Shown here piece by piece: positions 48,554 through 56,692 of a DNA stretch of 64,000 bases. Under the pieces are notes generated by a model. The model ran no database searches and was not told the DNA's origin. It saw only the letters and a list, made by a program, of their open reading frames with translations. Origin of the DNA: Desulfococcus multivorans. Lineage in GTDB: Bacteria > Desulfobacterota > Desulfobacteria > Desulfobacterales > Desulfococcaceae. Location: NCBI RefSeq assembly GCF_001854245.1, contig NZ_CP015381.1, positions 4,391,400 to 4,455,399 on the forward strand, written 5' to 3'. A program made the position numbers and the translations under genes. The stretch's first letter is position 1. Each line of letters opens with the position of its first letter.

Positions 48554-48838
48554 CTATTTTGAGGCGTTGTCCTCGATGCTGACGGTTTTCAGCTGCGAAA
48601 CCATTTCAGCCAATTTTTCCTCGGTTAACGCCAGATCTTTGCTGAACAGAAAAACGGCTTCCAGAACAGCCAGGATCAATCCAAAAAACAAAGCCATCGC
48701 GGCCCATGAAGGCATACCCAGAATTCTGCCCACCTCCCCGTATTGGCCGTAACCGACAGGACACCAGCACAGAATGGTTAAAATCAAAAAAGCGATCAGA
48801 AAAAATAATTTTTTGAGGGATCTTTTGTTCTCATTCAT
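48554..48838 (-). CDS. Small two-helix membrane protein, SSF symporter partner
   Basis: A 94-residue protein with two membrane helices (about 10-30, LFFLIAFLILTILCWCP, and 46-66, AAMALFFGLILAVLEAVFLF) and a charged, probably helical tail. It lies 11 bp upstream of the symporter gene. SSF transporters often come with such small membrane proteins; the role here is inferred from position. I do not recognise a named family. Confidence 0.75.
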   Translation of the reverse strand: MNENKRSLKKLFFLIAFLILTILCWCPVGYGQYGEVGRILGMPSWAAMALFFGLILAVLEAVFLFSKDLALTEEKLAEMVSQLKTVSIEDNASK

Positions 48839-48920
48839 GTTTCAATCATCTCCTATCATCCATTAATATGGATGCTGATTTTCCGGTTGGGGTTCGTCAT
48901 TGACTGTGCCCAACGATCCG

Positions 48921-50567
48921 TCAGTTTTGAAGTTTTTCCGCAACCATCTGCCTGAGTGCCACCTTGTTCAGTTTACCGACATTGGTCAGCGGCATGGCGC
49001 CCAACAATTCCAGGCGTTCAGGCAGTTTGAACTTGGCGATACGCCGTTCTTCCAGAAGAAAATGATTCAGTTCGGGTAATGTCAATTCCCGGCCGGGTTT
49101 GAGCACCACGAAGGCGCATACTCTTTCCCCCAGTACCGGATCCGGCATGGAGACACAGGCGCAGTTGTCAATTCGGGGGTCGGCGAGGATATGATTTTCA
49201 ATCTCTTCGGCGCTGATCTTTTCGCCGCCGCGGTTGATGCAGTCTTTTATCCGGCCTTCCACAACGATATTGCCGGTTGGATGCAGCCTCACGAGGTCCC
49301 CCGACTTGTAATAGCCGTCCGGACTGAAGGCTTTGGCATTGTGTTCGGCAGCACGATAATAACCGCGAATGGTATGCGGGCCCCGGCACCAGAGTTCACC
49401 CAACGCACCAGGCGCGACTTCCTCACCGGTTGCCGGCTCAACGATTTTGAATTCATCACCCGGAGATTGCGGACGGCCCTGGGTCGTGAAGCGGACCTCC
49501 TCCGGATCATCCAGGCGGGTCCAGAAAAGCGGTCCCTCGGCCATGCCCAACACCTGCTGCACGTCACAACCGAGTTCCGGACGAATGCGATAGGCCACCT
49601 CGGGATTGAGTTTCGAGCCGCCCGTAAGGATCAATTGCAGGGAACTCAAGTCATATTTATCTCTGTCCGGATGGTTCAGCATGCCGATGATCATTGCCGG
49701 CACGGCGGTCCAGTGGGTCACCCGGTGTTCCTGGATGGTCTTCATGGCCGCCTCCGGCGACGGCACACTGCTGAGGATCTCGCAACCGCCGCGGGAAACC
49801 AGGCCCATGAATCCGGGGCAGGCCAGTGCAAAATTATGCTCCTGCGGAATCGCCACCAGCATGATGTTTTCCCGGCTCAATCGGCTGATATCGGCGTTGC
49901 ACAGAAAATTATACACATAGTCGTTGTGGGTCCGGGGAATCAGCTTCGGTACACCCGTTGTCCCCCCGGACAATTGAAGTACGGCCGGTGCGTCCGGGTT
50001 CGCTCGAGGCAAGGTCTCCGCGTCGACACGTTCTTCGATGGGGTCGGCCAACAACTGATCCAGAGCGTGAAAACCCTCCCGGGGTTCGCCGCCGGTGACC
50101 AGAACCAGCTTCAGTGAAGCAGCCGCCTTCATGATGTTTGCGGCCATCTGCTGCTTGTCCGTCTTGCTGAATATGGACGGTATCACAAGCCCCACCGCAT
50201 CCGAATGCCTTGCAAAATACCCGATCTCCGCTTCCTGGTGGGGCGGGAGCGCCATAATGGGGATGCCGCCGGCCTTCATGACGGCCAGGTAGGCCAGAAG
50301 CACTTCCGGTTGGTTGGGAACCTGCAGAATGACCCGATCATACAGTTTAAGACCCAATGCTTTCAGGTGAAGCGCCAGCCGGGTGCTCAACGCTCCGAAT
50401 TCCCGATAGGTAAACACACGGCCGCTCTGGGCGGATATCAGCAATGGATTCGATGCAAACCGTTCAAAACTCTCATCCATCACCTCGGTGATGGTTTTAT
50501 CCAACCAGTAGCCCTTTTTACGATATTCATCAGCGAATTCAGGTGGATATGAAACATGGCCATCCAT
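48921..50567 (-). CDS. Adenylate-forming acid-CoA (or acid-AMP) ligase, EntE/DhbE-like
   Basis: A 548-residue ANL-superfamily enzyme that activates a carboxylic acid as acyl-AMP. It resembles 2,3-dihydroxybenzoate-AMP ligases along its length: the YPPEFADEYRKKGYWLD start, LQLSGGTTGVPKLIPRTHNDY (P-loop), VLGMAEGPLFWTRLD, GPHTIRGYYRAAEHN, YKSGDLVRLHPTGNIVVEGR and INRGGEKISAEEIEN with the hinge and the C-terminal Lys (NVGKLNKVALR). No other siderophore genes are near, and its neighbours are a symporter and a dehydrogenase, so a catabolic aryl- or acyl-CoA ligase is more likely. I chose ATG 50567, 5 nt after GGGAGAG. An exact sigma-54 promoter lies 250 bp upstream. Confidence 0.88.
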   Translation of the reverse strand: MDGHVSYPPEFADEYRKKGYWLDKTITEVMDESFERFASNPLLISAQSGRVFTYREFGALSTRLALHLKALGLKLYDRVILQVPNQPEVLLAYLAVMKAGGIPIMALPPHQEAEIGYFARHSDAVGLVIPSIFSKTDKQQMAANIMKAAASLKLVLVTGGEPREGFHALDQLLADPIEERVDAETLPRANPDAPAVLQLSGGTTGVPKLIPRTHNDYVYNFLCNADISRLSRENIMLVAIPQEHNFALACPGFMGLVSRGGCEILSSVPSPEAAMKTIQEHRVTHWTAVPAMIIGMLNHPDRDKYDLSSLQLILTGGSKLNPEVAYRIRPELGCDVQQVLGMAEGPLFWTRLDDPEEVRFTTQGRPQSPGDEFKIVEPATGEEVAPGALGELWCRGPHTIRGYYRAAEHNAKAFSPDGYYKSGDLVRLHPTGNIVVEGRIKDCINRGGEKISAEEIENHILADPRIDNCACVSMPDPVLGERVCAFVVLKPGRELTLPELNHFLLEERRIAKFKLPERLELLGAMPLTNVGKLNKVALRQMVAEKLQN

Positions 50568-50815
50568 ACGTCTCTCCCTTTTCATATGCTATTCTGATGT
50601 TGACCGCCGATAGCGTTTTCATGTCGGTCCCGTGGCGGCAGGAGATCGATTTCGACCTGCGGCCGGCACCCCGTACATGCTTCTTTCACGGCGATTTACC
50701 GACACATCTCTGAAGATGTGAGCAAACAGACTTTATTCCAAATCTGGACCTCCTTTTTGTATGAGAGACAAAATTCGATTGAAAAATACTTAATGAATGA
50801 TATTAATGTTTACTA
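50568..50815 (-). promoter_or_regulatory. Long leader of the ligase operon
   Basis: About 235 nt of untranslated leader would follow the sigma-54 start. It holds a perfect consensus ribosome-binding site (AAGGAGGT, 50755-50748) placed 6 nt before a TTG GAA TAA triplet series (50741-50733), and a hairpin CACATCT-CTTC-AGATGTG type stem at 50703-50720. No longer frame begins there. Confidence 0.4.
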
Positions 50816-50831
50816 AGCAATCACTGTGCCA
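50816..50831 (-). promoter_or_regulatory. Sigma-54 (-24/-12) promoter
   Basis: On the minus strand the sequence is TGGCAC-AGTGA-TTGCT, an exact match to the RpoN consensus TGGCACN5TTGCW. It points toward the ligase, small membrane protein and symporter genes. A sigma-54-dependent activator gene lies 2 kb away in the opposite direction. Confidence 0.88.
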
Positions 50832-50919
50832 CAACAAGTTATGTTAAAATACAGTCGGTTAGAATCTTGGCTTATCGGATGATTGAAAGTTTTTTTCAAT
50901 ATGGCTTGAAACATCATTT

Positions 50920-51149
50920 CAACTTTCATGATATTGACCGGATAGAGGTGCCGGGAGGATACGACCCGGGCCCCTTCAGCGGTGAGTTTTAGTGCCGCTT
51001 AAGCGCCGCGGAGGATCAGCGGCCCGGACTGTTTGAGCGCAAGCGAGTTTCCGGGCCGCCCGGAGCAAGCTTTAGCGGCACTTGAACGAAACCGCGCGGG
51101 GCGCGGGTCGTATCCTCCCGGCACCGGCCTATGAAAGCCGAAAGTTGAG
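50920..51149. repeat. Palindromic intergenic element, copy B (long form with insert)
   Basis: A 230-bp form. Left end CAACTTTCATGATATTGACC with GGATAGAGGTGCCGG and GAGGATACGACCCGGG; right end CGGGTCGTATCCTCCCGGCACC then GGCCTATGAAAG and AAAGTTGAG (each quoted in part). Between lie about 150 bp with further inverted repeats (GGCCCGGACTG... TTTCCGGGCC; AGTGCCGCTT... AGCGGCACTT). Confidence 0.85.
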
Positions 51150-51238
51150 ATTTCATTCTGAAGCGTCAACACACCCATATCGACATGGGCGTCATCTTGA
51201 TCGGATTATACTTGAGGGAGGGGAGTCGGAGCACACGC

Positions 51239-52777
51239 ATGGATGTCAGACAGTTCTTCCATCAGCGTCATGAACAGATCGTCAGCACATGGTTCGACAC
51301 GGTATACCGTGACCTGTCGATCCGATATCACAACGAGCCGGCCGAGGATCTTAAACATCGCATGAACGCCGCAGCCCTGGCCTTTCGTCGCGTGATAGTT
51401 TCCGACGACTGGACCGACCTCAAGGCCTTTATTACGATGATCGCACGACAGCGATTCAAAGAGGGCTATAAGGTATCGGAGGTTCAAAAAGCCTTTGAGT
51501 TCTACAGAGAAACCCTGATCCCGCTCGTATTTTCAGAAATCGACCCGGGAGAGCGGAAGCCTTTGCTGATGAAGCTTCACACCTGCATGGTTTATGCGAT
51601 CACCCAGTTTTCGGAATACTTCCAGAGCATCCATGACCGTTTCATGCGTGATCACACGAAAATTCTCGAAAAAGAAATCGAGATCCGTACCCATGAGCTC
51701 TCCGAATCCAGAAAAAAATATATGACCCTCGTCGAGAATATTAACGAAGGCTTCCTGGTCTTGATTGAAGGTCGAATCGTTTTTGCGAACCGTTCTTTTG
51801 CAGAGATGCATGGATATGATCATGAAGCGGTGCTTCAGACAGATTATCTGAACTTCGTGGCGGATGACCACAAGGAAAAAATTCGGCAGGCGTATGAACT
51901 GTGCCTCAAGCCCGGAGTGGCGCCCGCTCGAATCGAGTACCGGCGGCTTTGTAAAAATGGTGAACAGCTTCCCACTGAAATCATGGCGAACCAGAATGTA
52001 TTCGAAGGCCGAATGGCCAATATCGGCATTTGCCGGGATATCAGTGAGCGGATAGAGCTGGAAAAAAAGAATCGGGAAATGGAAAAACTCAAGGCCTTGT
52101 CTCTTCAGGCGGCTTCGATTGCCCATGACGTGAGAAATCCGTTGTCGACCGTGCGAATGAATCTGCAGCTTTTTCTGCTGATGGAGCTGCCCCCGGAACG
52201 GCTTCGTCTCGTAGAGGCCAGCCTTACCGAAGTGAACCAGATCGAAAAAAGCCTGCAGGAAATGATGAATATCCGATTTCCGTTGAGGCTCTCCTATCGA
52301 TCGGTGAATATCAGAACGCTGCTGGATCTTTGCCTGAAGAGTATGCACCGGCGCATCACCCAGAACCAGGTATCCGTGCTCTTGAGAATCAGTCGCCGTA
52401 TCGAGACGATAAATGCGGACCCCCATCGATTGGAACAGGCGCTCCTGAACCTGCTGTTCAACGCGGTTGAAGCCCAGCCTTCCGGTGGGAAACTGACCAT
52501 TATCGTCCGCCGCTTGAAACAACATTCAAAGGAATGGGTCGAAATACTGGTGGCGGATCAGGGTCCGGGATTGCCCAAAGAAATGCTGCCCTATCTTTTT
52601 GACCCGATGTTCAGCCAGAAGGCCATGGGAACGGGCCTGGGGCTTCATAACGTCAAAAAGATCATCGAGGCTCACGGCGGATCTGTCCGGGCCGCGATCA
52701 ATCGCCGGAGCGGCATGAATTTCTATCTCTGCCTGCCGGTTGAGGAAGACAAAGATCATGCGAGTGCTCATCATTGA
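51239..52777 (+). CDS. Cytoplasmic sensor histidine kinase (RsbRD-like N-domain, PAS, HisKA, HATPase)
   Basis: A 512-residue kinase with no membrane helix. The N-terminal 145 residues are helical and resemble an RsbR-N/RsbRD sensor domain (DVRQFFHQRHEQIVSTWFD). A PAS domain follows (about 165-285: LVENINEGFLVLIEGRIVFAN). The H-box is QAASIAHDVRNPLSTVRMNL, the N-box LLNLLFNAVEAQPSGGK and the G-boxes VADQGPGLPKE and GTGLGLHNVKKIIEAHGG. I chose ATG 51239 with GGAG 8 nt upstream. It overlaps the response-regulator gene by about 20 bp, so the two form one operon and one phosphorelay. Confidence 0.93.
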   Translation: MDVRQFFHQRHEQIVSTWFDTVYRDLSIRYHNEPAEDLKHRMNAAALAFRRVIVSDDWTDLKAFITMIARQRFKEGYKVSEVQKAFEFYRETLIPLVFSEIDPGERKPLLMKLHTCMVYAITQFSEYFQSIHDRFMRDHTKILEKEIEIRTHELSESRKKYMTLVENINEGFLVLIEGRIVFANRSFAEMHGYDHEAVLQTDYLNFVADDHKEKIRQAYELCLKPGVAPARIEYRRLCKNGEQLPTEIMANQNVFEGRMANIGICRDISERIELEKKNREMEKLKALSLQAASIAHDVRNPLSTVRMNLQLFLLMELPPERLRLVEASLTEVNQIEKSLQEMMNIRFPLRLSYRSVNIRTLLDLCLKSMHRRITQNQVSVLLRISRRIETINADPHRLEQALLNLLFNAVEAQPSGGKLTIIVRRLKQHSKEWVEILVADQGPGLPKEMLPYLFDPMFSQKAMGTGLGLHNVKKIIEAHGGSVRAAINRRSGMNFYLCLPVEEDKDHASAHH

Positions 52778-54104
52778 TGACCAGGCGTCCCTGTTGGACT
52801 CCATGAGGTTTTTTCTGGAACAGCGCAAATGCAAGGTATATACCGCGCTGACCGGAAAAGAAGGCTTGAAAACGGCTTTCAGGGAACGGCCTTCTCTCGT
52901 GATTCTGGATCTGAAGCTGCCGGATATGGACGGCCAGATCATTCTGAAAAAACTGCGGAATGATATGCCCGCCACCCAGGTCATCATCGTCACGGCCTTT
53001 CAGGATATGGAAAACACGATCAACTGCATCAAGTTGGGCGCTTTCGATTTCATTCACAAACCTATCGATATCAATGAAATAGACAGCGCATTGAATCGGT
53101 TCGACAAGATCAACCGTGCCCGCACCCATCAGGATCCTCCCCAAAAGCAAGGCGTTGCCGCCCCATCTGATGGAAAGACCCCATATATCGTCGGCAAAAG
53201 CCAGCCGATGAAGGAAGTGTTCAAAAAAATCGCCATGGTTTCAGATTCCAAGGTCACGGTCCTGATTCAGGGAGAAAGCGGTACGGGCAAGGAAGTCATT
53301 GCAAGAACCATCCATTATCAGGGCGCCTGGAAAAACCATCCGTTCATGGTGGTGGATTGTTCCACACTGGTGGACACCCTGACCGAAAGTCAACTCTTCG
53401 GATATGAAAAAGGCGCTTTCACCGGCGCGGACGTCACCCGCAAGGGAACCCTGGAGTTGGCCGGAGAGGGCACGATCTTCTTCGACGAGATCGGAGAAAT
53501 GCCGTTGCGGCTGCAAAGCAAGCTGTTGAGATTTCTTCACGAGAAGGAATTCATCCGGGTTGGCGGCAGCAAAGTCCTGCAATCCGATGCCCGCATATTG
53601 GCCGCCACCAATTTAGACCTGGCCAAAATGGCCTCGAACGGCCGATTGAGATCGGATCTTTTTTACCGACTCCGCGTGGTAACCATCTATGTGCCGCCTC
53701 TTCGCGATCGGCGGTCCGACATCTCCCTGTTGGCGAACTACTTTTTGAAAAAGATCGGACATAAGCACCAAATGCCGATTAAAACAATAACGTCAGGTGC
53801 CAGGCAACTATTGGAAAGCTATGCGTGGCCCGGCAATGTCAGGGAACTGGAAAACAGTCTTATCCGGGCGGCGGTGCTGACAAAATCGCCGGTACTTACC
53901 CGGGAGGATATCCTGAACGCCATCTCCGAAACCGGTGTCGATGCTGTTCAGGAGCCATCGGAAAAAACCCTGGCCGAGGTGGAAAAGGAGCATATTCTTC
54001 AGGTGCTCAAGATCAAACAGGGGCATCTGGGGAAAGCCTGCCGAACGCTGGGGATCAGCAGGCCGACATTGCGGAAAAAACTGAACCAATACGGCTACAA
54101 ATAA
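52758..54104 (+). CDS. Sigma-54-dependent response regulator (NtrC family)
   Basis: A 448-residue activator. The receiver domain (1-115) has [14 protein letters not shown] and phospho-acceptor Asp in [13 protein letters not shown]. The AAA+ domain (about 135-375) has Walker [14 protein letters not shown], the sigma-54 loop ENHPF-type and GAFTGAD, Walker [13 protein letters not shown], and the Fis-type helix-turn-helix at the C-terminus ([23 protein letters not shown]). I chose ATG 52758, with GAGGAAG about 10 nt upstream, inside the end of the kinase gene. The RpoN promoter at 50816-50831, divergent from this operon, is its likely target. Confidence 0.95.
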   Translation: MRVLIIDDQASLLDSMRFFLEQRKCKVYTALTGKEGLKTAFRERPSLVILDLKLPDMDGQIILKKLRNDMPATQVIIVTAFQDMENTINCIKLGAFDFIHKPIDINEIDSALNRFDKINRARTHQDPPQKQGVAAPSDGKTPYIVGKSQPMKEVFKKIAMVSDSKVTVLIQGESGTGKEVIARTIHYQGAWKNHPFMVVDCSTLVDTLTESQLFGYEKGAFTGADVTRKGTLELAGEGTIFFDEIGEMPLRLQSKLLRFLHEKEFIRVGGSKVLQSDARILAATNLDLAKMASNGRLRSDLFYRLRVVTIYVPPLRDRRSDISLLANYFLKKIGHKHQMPIKTITSGARQLLESYAWPGNVRELENSLIRAAVLTKSPVLTREDILNAISETGVDAVQEPSEKTLAEVEKEHILQVLKIKQGHLGKACRTLGISRPTLRKKLNQYGYK

Positions 54105-54110
54105 GGCCCC

Positions 54111-54172
54111 CAACTTTCGACTTTCATAGGCCGGTGCCTCTATCCGGTCACCATCAAGAAAGTCGAAAGTTG
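54111..54172. repeat. Palindromic intergenic element, copy C (inverted, short)
   Basis: A 62-bp element with ends CAACTTTCGACTTTC and GAAAGTCGAAAGTTG. The core ATAGGCCGGTGCC / CTATCCGGTCACC is the reverse complement of copy A without the GAGGATAC segment. It starts 6 bp after the response-regulator stop and could fold as a transcript-end hairpin. Confidence 0.88.
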
Positions 54173-54296
54173 AGTAGCCGGGCTGAACATCTAAGCCCTT
54201 GACCTTTAAGCTCGGCCCCTGATAGAAAATCGAGATCCATCTTTTATAGACTGAGATGGATCACCACCATCCATCCACCATCAAAAGGAGATTCTC

Positions 54297-54794
54297 ATGA
54301 AAAGAACAGCTCTGTTCGTCATGGTGATCCTGCTGTTGATCGGCACCGTGAACGTCTTCGCTCAGGAGGACATCACCGCACACCCGGCCTGTCCCCTCTG
54401 CGGCATGGATCGGGCTAAATTCGCCCATTCCCGGGTCCTTATCGTCTATGACGACGGCTCGACGACGGGCACCTGTTCCATCCATTGTGCGGCCGTCGAC
54501 ATGGCCGCCAATATCGGCAAAACCCCCCGGGAAATCATGGTAGGCGATTTCGACACCAAAACCCTCATCGACGCTGAAAAGGCGATCTGGGTCCTCGGCG
54601 GATCCAGGACGGGCGTCATGACCACCCGGGCCAAATGGGCATTCGCCGATGAGGCTGCCGCACTGAAATTCATCAGCGAAAACGGCGGTGAAAAGGCGAC
54701 CTTCGACGACATCATGAAGGCCGCCTTCGAAGACATGTATAATGACATCAAGATGATTCGGGAAAAAAAGAAAAAGATGAAGCATCATTCGTGA
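54297..54794 (+). CDS. NosL-like periplasmic protein
   Basis: A 165-residue exported protein. Residues 1-22 are a signal peptide (cleavage near VFAQ). The mature part begins with the NosL-type metal motif HPACPLCGMDR (Cys32, Cys35, Met37), followed by TGTCSIHCAA (Cys60, Cys64) and an FxDExAALKF-type segment (AFADEAAALKFISENGGE). NosL proteins bind Cu(I) for nitrous oxide reductase assembly, but no nos genes are here, so another copper or thiol role is likely. A very basic, Lys-rich tail ends KKKKMKHHS. It stands 160 bp before an ABC ATPase gene. Confidence 0.85.
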   Translation: MKRTALFVMVILLLIGTVNVFAQEDITAHPACPLCGMDRAKFAHSRVLIVYDDGSTTGTCSIHCAAVDMAANIGKTPREIMVGDFDTKTLIDAEKAIWVLGGSRTGVMTTRAKWAFADEAAALKFISENGGEKATFDDIMKAAFEDMYNDIKMIREKKKKMKHHS

Positions 54795-54957
54795 CAACGC
54801 GGCCTGTCGTCACGAATGGATCCGTCGTATCCGGATTCGTTCCGCAACCGTTCCTCTTATATACGCGGCACCTGTCCCAGGCATATTTCTTTTCGGCGTT
54901 TCAGGAATCGCCCATGGCCTTCGCCATTACCTTCAGCGGGAGCAAAGATCCAACGCC

Positions 54958-55644
54958 ATGATAACCTTGAAAAACGTCTCCAAAATCTTCAACGCCGGCA
55001 GGCCCAATGAATTTCACGCCCTCAAAAACGTGACCCTCACCATCGCCCGCGAAAAAATCACCGTATTCAAAGGTCCCAGCGGATCGGGCAAAACCACGCT
55101 GCTCTCCCTGATCGGTTGCATGAGCCGCCCCACCTCTGGGCGGATCTTCGTCGACGGACAGGAAACCACGAGCCTTCCCGAAAGGTTCCTCTCCGATATC
55201 CGGCGGTCCGATTTCGGGTTCATTTTTCAGAATTACAACCTCATCAAGGGAATCACCGTCCTCGAAAACACCATGCTGCCGGCGTATCCCACGGGACGGC
55301 GGCACGCAGCGGTAAAAGCCGACGCCATGAGACTCCTTGCACGCCTGAACATTGACGAGAAGGCCGGTCAAAAGGTGGAGCGGCTCTCCGGCGGGGAACA
55401 GCAGCGGACCGCCATTGCACGGGCCCTCATCAACAACCCCGCCGTCATCATCGCCGACGAGCCCACGGCCCATCTCGACATGGCCCTCTCCATGGAATTT
55501 CTGGACATCGTCGCCGAGTTTTTCGGCGATCGAAAGACCATCCTGATGGCGAGCCACGATCCCCTGGTTTTCGAAGCCGGGATCGTCCATGCCGTGGTCG
55601 AGATGCGGGACGGGAGCATTTTGGAGGAGAAACAGATCCCTTGA
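54958..55644 (+). CDS. ABC transporter ATP-binding protein (LolD/MacB-like)
   Basis: A 228-residue ATPase: Walker A FKGPSGSGKTTLLSLIG, Q-loop FGFIFQNYNLI, signature RLSGGEQQRTAIARAL, Walker B AVIIADEPTAHLD and the H-loop MASHDP. The closest type is the LolD/MacB/FtsE branch used for lipoprotein or MacB-type export. No typical MacB/LolC permease adjoins; the next gene encodes an unrelated-looking polytopic protein and overlaps this stop by 4 nt (TTGA). So it may energise that protein or act with a permease elsewhere. Confidence 0.93.
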   Translation: MITLKNVSKIFNAGRPNEFHALKNVTLTIAREKITVFKGPSGSGKTTLLSLIGCMSRPTSGRIFVDGQETTSLPERFLSDIRRSDFGFIFQNYNLIKGITVLENTMLPAYPTGRRHAAVKADAMRLLARLNIDEKAGQKVERLSGGEQQRTAIARALINNPAVIIADEPTAHLDMALSMEFLDIVAEFFGDRKTILMASHDPLVFEAGIVHAVVEMRDGSILEEKQIP

Positions 55645-56642
55645 TCCTGAACCCGGCCATCATCACGCTCATCCTGGTATCCCTGCTCACCGCCCTTTTC
55701 GCGGTCTATGCATCCATCATCGGGTATCGCATCATCCGGGCCTGGAACATCGAAAGCGGGAGCGAAAGCCAACTGGCTCTCGAGAGGCAGACCTATCTCA
55801 TCTCTTCGGTCCTGACGCATCTTTTCGCCATCGGGCTTTTTGCCATGTTTTTCTTCATCTACACCGTGGACCGGATTCACCCGCTCTTTACGGGGGCCAT
55901 GTGTGCCGCCGGATCCCTCAACGTCAACCGGTACGGATACCCGGCCCTTGTCGTGAAACTCGCGGGGGCCGTGCTCTCGGGATTGTGGTTGATTCTGAAC
56001 CACGCCGACAACCAATGCCCCGACTATCCGCTGATCAAGACCAAATACCGGTTCCTTTTCGTCGTCACCGCCTTCTGTGTTTTCGACGCCTATCTCGTAA
56101 CGCAATATTTTCTGAACCTGAAGGCCGACATCATCACCTCGTGCTGCGGCATCCTTTTCAACGCCGAGGCCGCCGGCATTTCCGGAAAGATGGCCGCACT
56201 CCCATCCATTCCCGCCAAAGTACTCTTCTATCTGAGCGCGGCTCTGACCCTCCGCTCCGGCATTCATTTCCGTATCACCGGAAGATCGGCGGGGCTCTTC
56301 TCCTGCTTCAGCGGCATCTTCTTTTTCGTTTCCCTGGTCTCGATCATCTCCTTCATCTCCCTCTACTTCTACGAACTGCCCACCCACCACTGCCCTTTCT
56401 GTCTGCTCCAGAAGGAATACCGCTACATCGGCTATCCCCTCTACGCCGCCCTCCTCACGGCAGGCATCGCGGGCATGAGTGTGGGGCTCCTCGAACGGGT
56501 GAGAGGCCCGGAATCATTGGAAAAGCGTCTGCCGTCGCTTCAGCGGAGACTCTCCCTCATCGCCATGATCGGGTGCCTCGTCTTCGTGATGATATCCACC
56601 TGGCCCATGCTTTTCTCCGATTTCACCCTCGAGGGATACTGA
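55641..56642 (+). CDS. Polytopic membrane protein with CPFC motif
   Basis: I do not recognise a named family. The 333 residues have about eight membrane helices (roughly 7-29, 52-74, 102-120, 138-157, 192-207, 219-243, 262-280, 302-320). Cysteines stand at notable places: Cys88 (MCAAGS), Cys126 (QCPDYP), Cys168-169 (TSCCG) and, in the loop after helix six, HHCPFCLLQKEY (251-254), which looks like the CxxC loop of DsbB/VKOR-type thiol oxidoreductases. The start TTG overlaps the ATPase stop. A DsbA-like gene follows 50 bp on. A membrane electron or disulfide carrier is inference. Confidence 0.75.
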   Translation: MILNPAIITLILVSLLTALFAVYASIIGYRIIRAWNIESGSESQLALERQTYLISSVLTHLFAIGLFAMFFFIYTVDRIHPLFTGAMCAAGSLNVNRYGYPALVVKLAGAVLSGLWLILNHADNQCPDYPLIKTKYRFLFVVTAFCVFDAYLVTQYFLNLKADIITSCCGILFNAEAAGISGKMAALPSIPAKVLFYLSAALTLRSGIHFRITGRSAGLFSCFSGIFFFVSLVSIISFISLYFYELPTHHCPFCLLQKEYRYIGYPLYAALLTAGIAGMSVGLLERVRGPESLEKRLPSLQRRLSLIAMIGCLVFVMISTWPMLFSDFTLEGY

Positions 56643-56692
56643 AAATAAAGATGTCATCCTGTTTTCACCCTGATGATAGAAAGGTTTCCGAC

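Noticed and set aside
48921..50567. Siderophore biosynthesis cluster
   Set aside because: Only the ligase resembles siderophore enzymes; its neighbours are uptake and acyl-CoA genes.
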